Origin: Serratia sp. AKBS12
GTDB lineage: Bacteria > Pseudomonadota > Gammaproteobacteria > Enterobacterales > Enterobacteriaceae
DNA length: 64,000 bases
Reading direction: 5' to 3'
Assembly (NCBI RefSeq): GCF_024793895.1
Contig: NZ_JANUSB010000015.1
Location: 1,426,001-1,490,000 of the forward strand
How positions within the stretch are numbered: the stretch's first letter is position 1; each line of letters opens with the position of its first letter. The position numbers and the translations under genes were made by a program. This document shows, in pieces, positions 19,580-27,253 of the stretch. The notes under the pieces are model-generated. The model was not told the DNA's origin, made no database searches, and worked only from the letters and a program-made list of their open reading frames with translations.

Positions 19580-20753
19580 TTTTTCTACCCCAGTCGATCG
19601 CCACGGCACCTGGTGCACTCAATGGGATTACATTGCCGACCGCTTTGGCGCCGCCGATTTACTGCCGTTCACCATCTCGGATATGGACTTTGCCACCGCC
19701 CCCTGCATTCTGGATGCCTTGCAGCAACGTTTGCAGCATGGCGTGCTGGGCTACAGCCGCTGGCAACATGAGGATTTTCTTGGCGCAGTGCGCCATTGGT
19801 ATCAGCAACGTTTTCAAACGCCGATCGACACGGCTATGGCGGTGTATGGTCCGTCGGTGATTTACATGGCGGCGCAGCTGATCCGCCAGTGGTCGGCGCC
19901 GGGCGAGTGCGTGGTCACCCATACGCCGGCCTACGATGCCTTTTACAAAGTGGTGCTGGGCAACCAGCGCCAACTGTTGCCCTGCCCGCTGCAGAAGGTG
20001 GATAACCAGTGGCGCTGCGACATGGCACATCTGGAAGCGCTGCTGGCACGACCGCAAACCCGCATCCTGTTGCTGTGCAGCCCGCACAACCCTACCGGCA
20101 AAGTGTGGAGCCTCGACGAACTGCGGCAAATGGCCGAATTGTGCGAACGTCATGAGGTGCGGGTGATCAGCGACGAGATCCACATGGACATGACCTGGGA
20201 CTCGCAGCCGCATGTGCCATGGAGCCAGGTGGCCACTGCGCCGTGGGCTTTGCTGACATCCGCCTCTAAAAGCTTCAATATTCCGGCCTTGACCGGGGCA
20301 TTCGGCTTTATCAGCGACGACGCGTCGCGTGAAAGCTATCTGCAAACGCTGAAGGGCCGCGACGGGCTCTCCTCCCCGGCAGTGCTGGCGGTGGTAGCGC
20401 ATATTGCCGCCTATCGTCACGGCGCGCCGTGGCTGGATCAACTGCGCGACTATCTGCGCGCCAACCTGCATTATGTGGCGCAGCGGTTGAATCAGGCCTT
20501 CCCCCAGCTCGACTGGCAGCCGCCGCAGGCCACCTATCTGGCCTGGATCGATCTGCGGCCGCTGAACATTGACGATCGTGAATTGCAGCAGGTGCTGATC
20601 GAACGCGAAAAGGTAGCGATCATGCCGGGCTTTACCTACGGCGAAGAGGGGCGCGGTTTTGTGCGCTTGAACGCTGGCTGTCCGCGCAGCAAGCTGGAAA
20701 CCGGCCTTGACCGACTGATCGCCGGCCTGAAATTCACGCTGGGTGACGACTAA
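19572..20753 (+). CDS. malY: PLP-dependent cystathionine beta-lyase MalY
   Basis: Aminotransferase-fold enzyme with C-S lyase activity on cystathionine; in E. coli MalY also binds and inhibits the activator MalT. The 393-residue protein has the PLP lysine in TSASKSFNIPALTGAF near residue 235 and the family motifs SPHNPTGKVW and SDEIHMDMTW. It is the second gene of the malXY operon and is followed by a bidirectional terminator. Confidence 0.93.
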   Translation: MFDFSTPVDRHGTWCTQWDYIADRFGAADLLPFTISDMDFATAPCILDALQQRLQHGVLGYSRWQHEDFLGAVRHWYQQRFQTPIDTAMAVYGPSVIYMAAQLIRQWSAPGECVVTHTPAYDAFYKVVLGNQRQLLPCPLQKVDNQWRCDMAHLEALLARPQTRILLLCSPHNPTGKVWSLDELRQMAELCERHEVRVISDEIHMDMTWDSQPHVPWSQVATAPWALLTSASKSFNIPALTGAFGFISDDASRESYLQTLKGRDGLSSPAVLAVVAHIAAYRHGAPWLDQLRDYLRANLHYVAQRLNQAFPQLDWQPPQATYLAWIDLRPLNIDDRELQQVLIEREKVAIMPGFTYGEEGRGFVRLNAGCPRSKLETGLDRLIAGLKFTLGDD

Positions 20754-20760
20754 TGCACCA

Positions 20761-20787
20761 CGGCAGGCCTGCGCCTGCCGTTCGTTT
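20761..20787. terminator. Bidirectional terminator between malY and the DUF4406 gene
   Basis: CGGCAGGC and GCCTGCCG form an 8-bp stem with a CTGC loop, followed on the + strand by TTCGTTT. It lies between two converging transcription units. Confidence 0.65.
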
Positions 20788-21152
20788 CACCCGGCGTCGG
20801 GAATATCTTCAAGACGGTAATAGACCTTCAATCCCAGCGCATGCGCTACTTCGATATCCTTATCCGCTCCGCGCGACGCCCCTTCAATGCGGTAAATACC
20901 CTGACAGCGGCCAATCAGCCGATGGGCAACCGGATACAGATAAGCTTCGCCGATCTCATCCCCCAACTGCTGCGACCCTGCCGCTGCCGCCAGTGGCAAC
21001 GCCAGCCATTCGCCAATCACCGGCAGATGCCCACGCTGATATACTGCCAGCGCCGCCTGTTCCAGGCGCTGCAGATTGGCAGCTATTTTTTCTGCATCAC
21101 CGTCAGTGCCGCTGCGGTAAGGGCCAGCGATCAAAATCTGTTGTACCGTCAT
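20787..21152 (-). CDS. DUF4406/nucleoside deoxyribosyltransferase-like protein
   Basis: A 121-residue protein beginning QQILIAGPYRSGTDGD, which resembles the nucleotide-binding start of DUF4406 and nucleoside 2-deoxyribosyltransferase-like proteins, with GADKDIEVAHALGLKVYY near the end (the (D/E)xxxA helix of this fold). Its ATG overlaps the nudK stop codon by 4 bp, so it is translationally coupled to a Nudix hydrolase. A role in nucleotide or nucleotide-sugar metabolism is inferred from fold and neighbour only. Confidence 0.6.
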   Translation of the reverse strand: MTVQQILIAGPYRSGTDGDAEKIAANLQRLEQAALAVYQRGHLPVIGEWLALPLAAAAGSQQLGDEIGEAYLYPVAHRLIGRCQGIYRIEGASRGADKDIEVAHALGLKVYYRLEDIPDAG

Positions 21153-21745
21153 TCTTTGTTCTCCTGAATCGGGTTAAGGGCAATGTATTGCAGTAACATG
21201 ATGGTTTTGGCGTCGACGATCACCCCCTGGCGGATTGCCAGCAGCGCATCATTCAGCGTCATTTCCAGCACGTCCAGGTCTTCGCCCTCGTCGACAACCC
21301 CCCCGCCGGCATGGACACGGTCGGACGCCTGATATTCACCAATAAAGAAATGCAGTTTTTCGGTCACCGAACCGGGACTCATGTACGCTTCGAACACTTT
21401 TTGCACTTTTTGCACGATATAGCCGGTTTCTTCTTCGGCTTCTGCACGAATGCGCTGTTCCGGCGAGGCGTTGTCCAACAGGCCGGCCGCCGCTTCTATC
21501 AGCATGCCATCATGACCGTTGACGAACGCCGGATAGCGAAATTGCCGCGTCAGAATCACCGTGTTGGCCTGGCGATTCAGCAGCAGGATCGCTGCACCAT
21601 CGCCACGGTCATAGGTTTCACGGCTTTGCCGTTGCCAGCTGCCATCGCGGCGCAGAAAATCAAAGGTGGTTTTTTTCAGTAGATACCAATCGTCCGACAG
21701 CACCTGTGTGCTGACGATACGGACGCGATCCTGAGTGGCGATCAT
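21149..21745 (-). CDS. nudK: GDP-mannose pyrophosphatase NudK-type Nudix hydrolase
   Basis: Nudix enzyme expected to hydrolyse GDP-mannose to mannose-1-phosphate and GMP. The 198-residue protein aligns end to end with E. coli NudK: REVYDRG-like RETYDRGDGAAILLL near residue 42, the Nudix box beginning AAGLLDNASPEQRIRAEAEEETGY near 88, and YMSPGSVTEKLHFFIGEY near 128. First gene of a two-gene unit with the downstream DUF4406 protein, and divergent from a DeoR-family regulator. Confidence 0.85.
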   Translation of the reverse strand: MIATQDRVRIVSTQVLSDDWYLLKKTTFDFLRRDGSWQRQSRETYDRGDGAAILLLNRQANTVILTRQFRYPAFVNGHDGMLIEAAAGLLDNASPEQRIRAEAEEETGYIVQKVQKVFEAYMSPGSVTEKLHFFIGEYQASDRVHAGGGVVDEGEDLDVLEMTLNDALLAIRQGVIVDAKTIMLLQYIALNPIQENKE

Positions 21746-21785
21746 TGATCGGCTCCTAGAGTCAGTGGATAAGCATTGATACTAA

Positions 21786-21821
21786 CGTGCAGTTTCGTGC
21801 ATTATCAAGATAATTCGTGCA
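21786..21821. promoter_or_regulatory. Phased CGTGCA repeats upstream of the DeoR-type gene
   Basis: CGTGCA begins at 21786, 21796 and 21816, giving 10-bp and 20-bp phasing along one face of the helix; the last two are extended to TTCGTGCA and flank ATTATCAAGATAAT. This is a plausible operator for the regulator at 21842 or for control of nudK. Confidence 0.5.
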
Positions 21822-21841
21822 AAATGATTTAATGGGGTTTT

Positions 21842-22597
21842 ATGCTCACCAGTCAACGCAAAAAATTGATCCTCGAAAAACTCGCGCAAGAGGGCCAGGT
21901 GCTGGCCAAACAGCTAAGCGAGATGTTTGGGCTGTCAGAAGATACTATCCGGCGGGATTTACGCGAACTGGACAGCGAAGGCTTGCTGCAACGGGTACAC
22001 GGCGGCGCGCTGCCGGTATCGTCCGCCATTGCGCCGTTTGCCGAACGCAATACGCTGGAATCGGCGGCGAAGCGCGCCATTGCCGGTGCCGCTGCCGCCA
22101 TGATCCTGCCAGGTCAGGTCGCTATCGTCGATGGCGGCACCACGTCGGCCGCGCTGGTAAAGCAACTGCCCGCTTCGTTGCATGCCACCATCGTTACCCA
22201 TAGCCCCAGCGTGGCAGTCGATCTGGTGGAACATCCCAATATCGAGGTGATCCTGATCGGTGGCAGGCTGTTCAAGCATTCGATTGTCAGCGTCGGTGCC
22301 GCCGCCGTAGAAGCCATGTCACACATCCGAGCCGACATCTACTTTATGGGCGTCACCGGCGTGCACCCCACCGCCGGCCTCAGCACCGGCGATCTGGAAG
22401 AGGCCTACATCAAGCGCGCCCTGGCGGCACGCGCCGCGGAAACCGTGGTACTGGCATCCGCCGCCAAGCTGAATGCCGCATCGCAGTATGCCATCGGCGA
22501 CGTTACGCTGGCGCAAACCATCATTGTCGAGCACGCCACCGACGACGCACTGATCGCGCCTTTGCAACAGGCTGGCGTCAGCGTAATCAAGGCCTGA
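21842..22597 (+). CDS. DeoR/GlpR-family sugar-phosphate-responsive regulator
   Basis: A 251-residue regulator. The N-terminal winged helix spans residues 1-58 (QRKKLILEKLAQEGQVLAKQLSEMFGLSEDTIRRDLRELDSEGLLQRVHGGAL, the DeoR signature), and the C-terminal isomerase-like domain contains VDGGTTSAALVKQLP and HSPSVAVDL, which normally bind a phosphosugar. It precedes the PTS/kinase/aldolase cluster on the same strand with a 373-bp gap and probably controls it. An intermediate of that pathway would be the natural effector. Confidence 0.85.
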   Translation: MLTSQRKKLILEKLAQEGQVLAKQLSEMFGLSEDTIRRDLRELDSEGLLQRVHGGALPVSSAIAPFAERNTLESAAKRAIAGAAAAMILPGQVAIVDGGTTSAALVKQLPASLHATIVTHSPSVAVDLVEHPNIEVILIGGRLFKHSIVSVGAAAVEAMSHIRADIYFMGVTGVHPTAGLSTGDLEEAYIKRALAARAAETVVLASAAKLNAASQYAIGDVTLAQTIIVEHATDDALIAPLQQAGVSVIKA

Positions 22598-22970
22598 GTC
22601 TCACCCTGACCGCATGCCGTGGGGGGCAAAACGTCCCCCTACGGCGTTGCGACCGCATAACGCCCCAAGAAAATGCGATGAAAATCACATTTACGCCAAC
22701 TTTTTCCTCCCCGCCGATCGGCGTTTGTCGCCTTTCCCTCCCCTTGGCGGCCATATAGATACAACTCTTTGAATTTAAAACTTAAACGGTTGGCTTTGTC
22801 GTTTGTCGCACATCGAGACTTTGTGATTTACTTCGCAAAAAACGACCAATAACAACGGTAGTCAAGGTTATTGGAAACTATTTTTGTGATTATTTTGTGA
22901 GGTCTATTGCAAATTTGACCCACACCAAAATTTAACAATGAGCTCACGGCAACCAACGGGAGTCATTGAG
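22598..22970. promoter_or_regulatory. Control region ahead of the accessory PTS locus
   Basis: This 373-bp gap holds several elements. A hairpin at 22616-22645 (GCCGT plus a G run pairing with a C run plus ACGGC) may end the regulator transcript. TGCGATGAAAATCACA at 22674-22689 differs from the CRP core by one base. TTTGTCG occurs at 22724, 22795 and 22802. CCAATAAC at 22846-22853 and GTTATTGG at 22867-22874 form a perfect 8-bp inverted repeat that could be an operator. Confidence 0.5.
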
Positions 22971-23951
22971 ATGAAAATCGGTGTGGTGATAAGCGGCGGT
23001 GATGTTACAGGCATTAATAACTTTATTTTCCAGATTGCCAATCTGACGCAGGCGGAAATCGTATTGTTTAACGGTGGTATTCCCGGTTTGCTGGAACATC
23101 GCCATCAATCGATTAGTCACCGCGATCTGATTGATTATGCCATTGCCGCACTGCCGGTTATTTCCTCTGGCCGCACGGCAAGGAAATTGTCCAGAGTAGA
23201 ATATGACAAAATCGCCAGGCAGCTTAAATCCCTGCATATCGACGTGCTTATTATGGCGGGTGGCGACGGGTCGCTACAATTTTTAAATACCCTGAGCGAA
23301 TTCGGTATTAATTGCTTTGGCGTTGGCATGACGATCGATAATGACGTGTTTGGCAGTCATTATACCATCGGATTTTCCACCGCCTGCGAGCAAATATTGA
23401 AAGAGGTCGCCAAATTACGTAATACCGGACGTGCGTTACCAGGCCGAGTATTTATGGTCGAACTGCTGGGTGGCTACTGCGGTGAATTAACCTTGCAATC
23501 GGCGATTAAATCCAATGCCGACTTTGCATTAATCCCTGAGTGCCAACAGCCATTAAGCAGCCTGGCGGATAAAGTCAAACGGCGGCTTGAACGGCAAAAC
23601 AGCGTGATCATTTTATGCTCGGAGGGCTACACAAAAGAATATTCTCCGGGTTTTCAAGGTGCTATCGATACCATGATCGCCCAATTGGAACCCCGGATCG
23701 GCGTTCGTATTCGTAAAACCATTGTCGGTTACGGGCTGCGCAATGGCGAACCTACCTGTGAGGAAATTTATCAGGGCACCCTGATGGCGAGCGAGGTGGT
23801 GCGTTGCATTCAATCCGGAATGAAAAACAAAGCCGTCATTATCAATGCCAGTAATCAGGCTATTCCAATTGATTTAATCAGCATGAAGAAACGGCTGGTT
23901 GATCTCGAAGGGCACCATTACAAACTGGCCAAACAGTTAAATATCATTTGA
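22971..23951 (+). CDS. Phosphofructokinase-family (PfkA-like) sugar-phosphate kinase
   Basis: A 326-residue member of the PfkA superfamily, first gene of the accessory PTS locus. ATP-dependent motifs are present: VVISGGDVTG at the start, MAGGDGS near residue 93 (Gly where PPi-dependent enzymes carry Asp), and MTIDND near 117 with the catalytic aspartate. By hand alignment to E. coli PfkA, sugar-site Arg162, Arg243 and Arg252 are kept, but the MGR motif (169-171) is LGG and His249 is Tyr (VGYGLR). These changes suggest a substrate other than fructose-6-phosphate. The start at 22971 follows a GGGAG sequence; an in-frame ATG at 22938 is less likely. Confidence 0.8.
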   Translation: MKIGVVISGGDVTGINNFIFQIANLTQAEIVLFNGGIPGLLEHRHQSISHRDLIDYAIAALPVISSGRTARKLSRVEYDKIARQLKSLHIDVLIMAGGDGSLQFLNTLSEFGINCFGVGMTIDNDVFGSHYTIGFSTACEQILKEVAKLRNTGRALPGRVFMVELLGGYCGELTLQSAIKSNADFALIPECQQPLSSLADKVKRRLERQNSVIILCSEGYTKEYSPGFQGAIDTMIAQLEPRIGVRIRKTIVGYGLRNGEPTCEEIYQGTLMASEVVRCIQSGMKNKAVIINASNQAIPIDLISMKKRLVDLEGHHYKLAKQLNII

Positions 23952-23962
23952 GGAGAATACCC

Positions 23963-24274
23963 ATGTTAAAAATACTCTGTGTATGCGGCTGTGGTTTGGG
24001 TTCAAGTTTTGCAATTGAAATGAGTGCCAGGGCGGTACTTAAAAAGCTGGATATTGACGCGGATATTGATCACACCACAATTTCCGAAGCCAGTGCCTTT
24101 AAATCCGATATTATTCTGACGCAAAAAACCTTTGCCGACATCCTGAATGCCGATGCCAGCGATGAAGAGAAAAAACGGGTCATTATTCTTAACAAGCTGA
24201 CGGACAAGGTCGAGATTGAGCAAAAGATCGTCGCCTTTCTGAAAGAACGTAATATGCAAGGGATCCCATCATGA
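23963..24274 (+). CDS. PTS EIIB component, ascorbate (SgaB/UlaB) type
   Basis: A 103-residue phosphocarrier with the P-loop-like active site ILCVCGCGLGSSFAIEM; the cysteine in CGCGLGSS is the phosphorylation site typical of lactose/ascorbate-type EIIB. AGGAG precedes the ATG at 23963. The stop codon overlaps the EIIC start by 4 bp, so the two are coupled. It would pass phosphate from EIIA (26816) to the sugar moved by EIIC (24271). Confidence 0.85.
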   Translation: MLKILCVCGCGLGSSFAIEMSARAVLKKLDIDADIDHTTISEASAFKSDIILTQKTFADILNADASDEEKKRVIILNKLTDKVEIEQKIVAFLKERNMQGIPS

Positions 24275-25638
24275 ACAGCGTGATAGATTTCATTGTCAGA
24301 GACCTGCTCGGACAAGCGTCGATATTAATTGCCTTTATAGCCATGCTGGGATTATTACTGCAAAAGAAATCCACCGGCAAAGTGGCAGAAGGCACCTTCA
24401 AGACGCTATTGGGTTTTTTAATCATGATGGCCGGCATTAATATTATTGTCGACACCCTCACCTACCTGAACAGTATTTTCACCCACGGTTTCGGCATGAC
24501 CGGCTATATCACCGACGTAGCGGCGATCGCCGGGCTGGCAAACCGTGAGCTTGGCTCGGAAGTGGCACTGACGCTGATGGTGATTTTTGCCGTAAACATT
24601 CTGATCGCCCGGCTCACGCCGTTCAAATATATCTTTCTTACCGGACAGGCGATGCTGTGGATGGCCACCATTGGCGCGGTAATCGGCTACAAGGCCGGGT
24701 TGAGCGGATTGCCGCTGATCCTTACCGGCGGCGTCTTCGGCGGCGTCATGGCGGTGGTGATGCCGGCGCTGGCACAGCCGGCGGTGCGCAGGATCACCGG
24801 CTCAGACGAGGTGGCGCTGGGACATTTTTGCACCATCGGCTATCTGGTGCAGGCGGCGGTGGCCAAGGTGATCGGCAAGGGATCGCGCTCCACCGAAGAT
24901 CTGCAATTGCCGGACAACTTCAAATTCCTGCAAGACACCTATCTGTCGATGGCGGTGGTGATGATCCCGATGTATCTGATCCCGGCGCTGGCGGCTGGCC
25001 CGCAGTATATCGCGCAGTACGCCAACGGCATGAACTACCTGATGTACTCCTTTATGCAGGCGATTCAGTTCGTTGCCGGGGTGTTCATTCTGTATAGCGG
25101 CGTGCGGTTACTGCTCAACGAGCTGGTGCCGGCGTTTCGCGGCATCGCCATGCGCATCGTGCCAGATGCCAAACCGGCGCTCGATTGTCCGGTGCTGTTC
25201 CCCTACGCCCCCAATGCGGTGATCGTCGGCTTCCTGGCCACCACCCTCGGTTCGGTGATCGGCATGATCGTCTTCCCGATGTTTGGCCTGGCGATGATCC
25301 TGCCTGGGCTGCTGACCAACTTTTTTGCCGGCGGCACCGCCGGGATCTTTGGCAACGCGCTGGGCGGTCGGCGCGGGGCAATGATCGGCGGCGTGGTGCA
25401 TGGCCTGTTCATTACCTTCCTGCCGGCGATTCTGGTGCCGATGCTGGAAAGCTACGGCTTCGTCGGCGTGACCTTCAGCGATTCCGATGTCATCAGCAGT
25501 GGTTTGGTGCTGGGCCATGCCTTGCAGAACAACTGGCTGTTTGTCGGGCTGTTCATTGCTTTTGTCACGCTTCTGGCGTGGTTCGTCAACGGTAAATCAA
25601 CCAAGCATCATGAGGAAAAGATCCATGAAACTCTATAA
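24271..25638 (+). CDS. PTS EIIC component, ascorbate (SgaT/UlaA) type
   Basis: A 455-residue membrane permease of the AG/ascorbate-type PTS superfamily with about 11 hydrophobic segments. Family features include LGLLLQKKSTGKVAEGTFKTLLGFLIM near residue 25 and the conserved stretch NFFAGGTAGIFGNALGGRRGAM near 350. UlaA imports L-ascorbate, but the flanking kinase and aldolase are not those of the ula pathway, so the substrate here is probably different. It overlaps the aldolase gene by 14 bp. Confidence 0.85.
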   Translation: MNSVIDFIVRDLLGQASILIAFIAMLGLLLQKKSTGKVAEGTFKTLLGFLIMMAGINIIVDTLTYLNSIFTHGFGMTGYITDVAAIAGLANRELGSEVALTLMVIFAVNILIARLTPFKYIFLTGQAMLWMATIGAVIGYKAGLSGLPLILTGGVFGGVMAVVMPALAQPAVRRITGSDEVALGHFCTIGYLVQAAVAKVIGKGSRSTEDLQLPDNFKFLQDTYLSMAVVMIPMYLIPALAAGPQYIAQYANGMNYLMYSFMQAIQFVAGVFILYSGVRLLLNELVPAFRGIAMRIVPDAKPALDCPVLFPYAPNAVIVGFLATTLGSVIGMIVFPMFGLAMILPGLLTNFFAGGTAGIFGNALGGRRGAMIGGVVHGLFITFLPAILVPMLESYGFVGVTFSDSDVISSGLVLGHALQNNWLFVGLFIAFVTLLAWFVNGKSTKHHEEKIHETL

Positions 25639-26467
25639 TTTCCCCGAACTGTCGCAGGTAGCCAAAGCGCGCGGCTTCAAGGCTATCGGCTCGTTTAACC
25701 TGCACTGTCTGGAAATGCTGCCGGCCTTTTTCCGCGCGGCCAAACAGACCAACAGTCCGTTGATGATCCAGATCTCCACCGGTACCGCCGACTATCTCGG
25801 CCACAAATTGCTGGTTGACGCCGTCAGCTCGCTGGCGTCCAGCGAACAGGTGCCGACCTGCCTGCACCTGGATCACTGTTCGGATCCGCTGGCCATTCGC
25901 ACGGCGATTGACGCTGGTTTCAGTTCGGTGATGTACGACGGCTCGCACCTCAATATTGAAGAAAATATTGCCAATACCCGGCAGGTGATCGCTATCGCCC
26001 ATCCGCGCGGCGTGTCGGTGGAGGCCGAACTGGGCGCCATTGGCGGCGCCGAAGACGGCAAGATGGTGGCGGCAGAAGACATCAGCTTCACCACAGTCGA
26101 AGATGCCAAACGATTTGTTGACGAAACCGGCGTCGACATGCTGGCCGTGTCGGTCGGCACAGTGCATGGCCTGTACACCGGCAAGGCGAAGATCCAGCAT
26201 CGGCGACTGGCGGAAATCACCGCGGCCACCGGCACCCCGCTGGTATTGCATGGCGGCACCGGCGTCAGCGATGAAGACCTGCGGCTGGCAGTGGCTGGCG
26301 GTATTGAAAAGGTCAACGTTGGCACCGAAATGAACGTGCAATGGGTCGGTCGCTGCAAGGAGATGTTTGAAAAAGGCAAAGTCAGCGACAGCGTGCGCAA
26401 ATTCCTGATCCCGGCCAATGATGCGGTCACCCAGGTATTAGCCGAAAAGATCGGTTTATTTAAATAA
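25625..26467 (+). CDS. Class II fructose/tagatose-bisphosphate-type aldolase
   Basis: Zinc-dependent aldolase of 280 residues, about the size of GatY/KbaY rather than FbaA. Metal and catalytic motifs are visible: LHLDHCSDP near residue 82, MYDGSHL near 106, VEAELGAIGG near 134, SVGTVHGLYTG near 178, LHGGTGVSDEDL near 207 and VNVGTEM near 235. It would cleave the bisphosphate made by the upstream kinase into two trioses. The start lies inside the 3' end of the EIIC gene with a GAGGAAAAG ribosome-binding site. Confidence 0.87.
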   Translation: MKLYNFPELSQVAKARGFKAIGSFNLHCLEMLPAFFRAAKQTNSPLMIQISTGTADYLGHKLLVDAVSSLASSEQVPTCLHLDHCSDPLAIRTAIDAGFSSVMYDGSHLNIEENIANTRQVIAIAHPRGVSVEAELGAIGGAEDGKMVAAEDISFTTVEDAKRFVDETGVDMLAVSVGTVHGLYTGKAKIQHRRLAEITAATGTPLVLHGGTGVSDEDLRLAVAGGIEKVNVGTEMNVQWVGRCKEMFEKGKVSDSVRKFLIPANDAVTQVLAEKIGLFK

Positions 26468-26533
26468 ACGCCATTTTATTCTCACCTGGCAATAATAACC
26501 CTGGCGCCCCGGCGCGAGTCGGGGCTGGAGACG

Positions 26534-26806
26534 ATGATGTTTGAATTTATCAAACGCCGTCGGCAGGAAACCCCTGTCGATGCGGCAGAAAACCACGCCG
26601 AAGCCGCGCGAGCCGCGGAAACCATTGCCCAATGGGAACAGCGGTTGGCGAATAATCCGCAGGACGGCGAAATACAAAAGCAGTTAATGCTGGAATATAA
26701 CCGGGCGTTGAAAATATATGCCAAAAGCAAACGACATCGCGACCAGCTTGATTTACTGTTTGTCAAAATCGACGAGTTGCGCAATATCACAAGGAAGACC
26801 ATCTGA
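26534..26806 (+). CDS. Unknown 90-residue charged protein in the PTS locus
   Basis: I do not recognise this family. It is a small, highly charged and probably all-helical protein (ETIAQWEQRLANNPQDGEIQKQLMLEYNRALKIYAKSKRHRDQLDLLFVKIDEL) with no membrane segment or signal peptide. GGAG lies 6 bases before ATGATG, so the start may be 26534 or 26537. It sits 66 bp after the aldolase and 9 bp before the EIIA gene, so it is almost certainly part of the operon. The NPxDxxxxxxL spacing recalls a single TPR-like helical hairpin; this is a guess. Confidence 0.65.
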   Translation: MMFEFIKRRRQETPVDAAENHAEAARAAETIAQWEQRLANNPQDGEIQKQLMLEYNRALKIYAKSKRHRDQLDLLFVKIDELRNITRKTI

Positions 26807-26815
26807 GGGGAATTT

Positions 26816-27253
26816 ATGTCGATAAAACAACTGCTGATCGAAGCAAATGCCATTCAGGTCGGGGTGCGGGAAGACGACTGGCAACGGGTGATAGCCCTGG
26901 CGGCGCAGCCGCTGGTCAAGCAGGGATATATCCACCAGTCCTATTATCAGGCAGTGATTGACAACACGCTGACCCACGGCGCGTATTACGTTTTTGACGA
27001 AGGTATCGCCATTCCTCATGCACGGCCGGAATGCGGGGTAATTAAAAACTGCTTCAGTCTGGTATTGCTCGAGCAGCCGATTGCCTTTGGCGACGGCGAA
27101 AAGGCCGACATCGTTATTTTATTCGGCGCAACCGACGGTCAGGGACATATTCAGGACGGCATTCGCGCCATCGTCGAATTACTGGATAATCCGCAGATCA
27201 TGCAACAACTGCGCGCAGCAAAACAATGGCAAGACGTGGTGGATATATTATGA
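26816..27253 (+). CDS. PTS EIIA component, fructose/mannitol (UlaC-like) type
   Basis: A 145-residue EIIA of the PTS_2 fold. The phosphohistidine lies in the motif GIAIPHARPE near residue 67, followed by the usual strand FSLVLLEQPI and DIVILFGATD. GAGGGG precedes the ATG. The stop codon overlaps the kinase start by 4 bp (ATGA). With the EIIB and EIIC genes it completes a dedicated PTS. Confidence 0.87.
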   Translation: MSIKQLLIEANAIQVGVREDDWQRVIALAAQPLVKQGYIHQSYYQAVIDNTLTHGAYYVFDEGIAIPHARPECGVIKNCFSLVLLEQPIAFGDGEKADIVILFGATDGQGHIQDGIRAIVELLDNPQIMQQLRAAKQWQDVVDIL

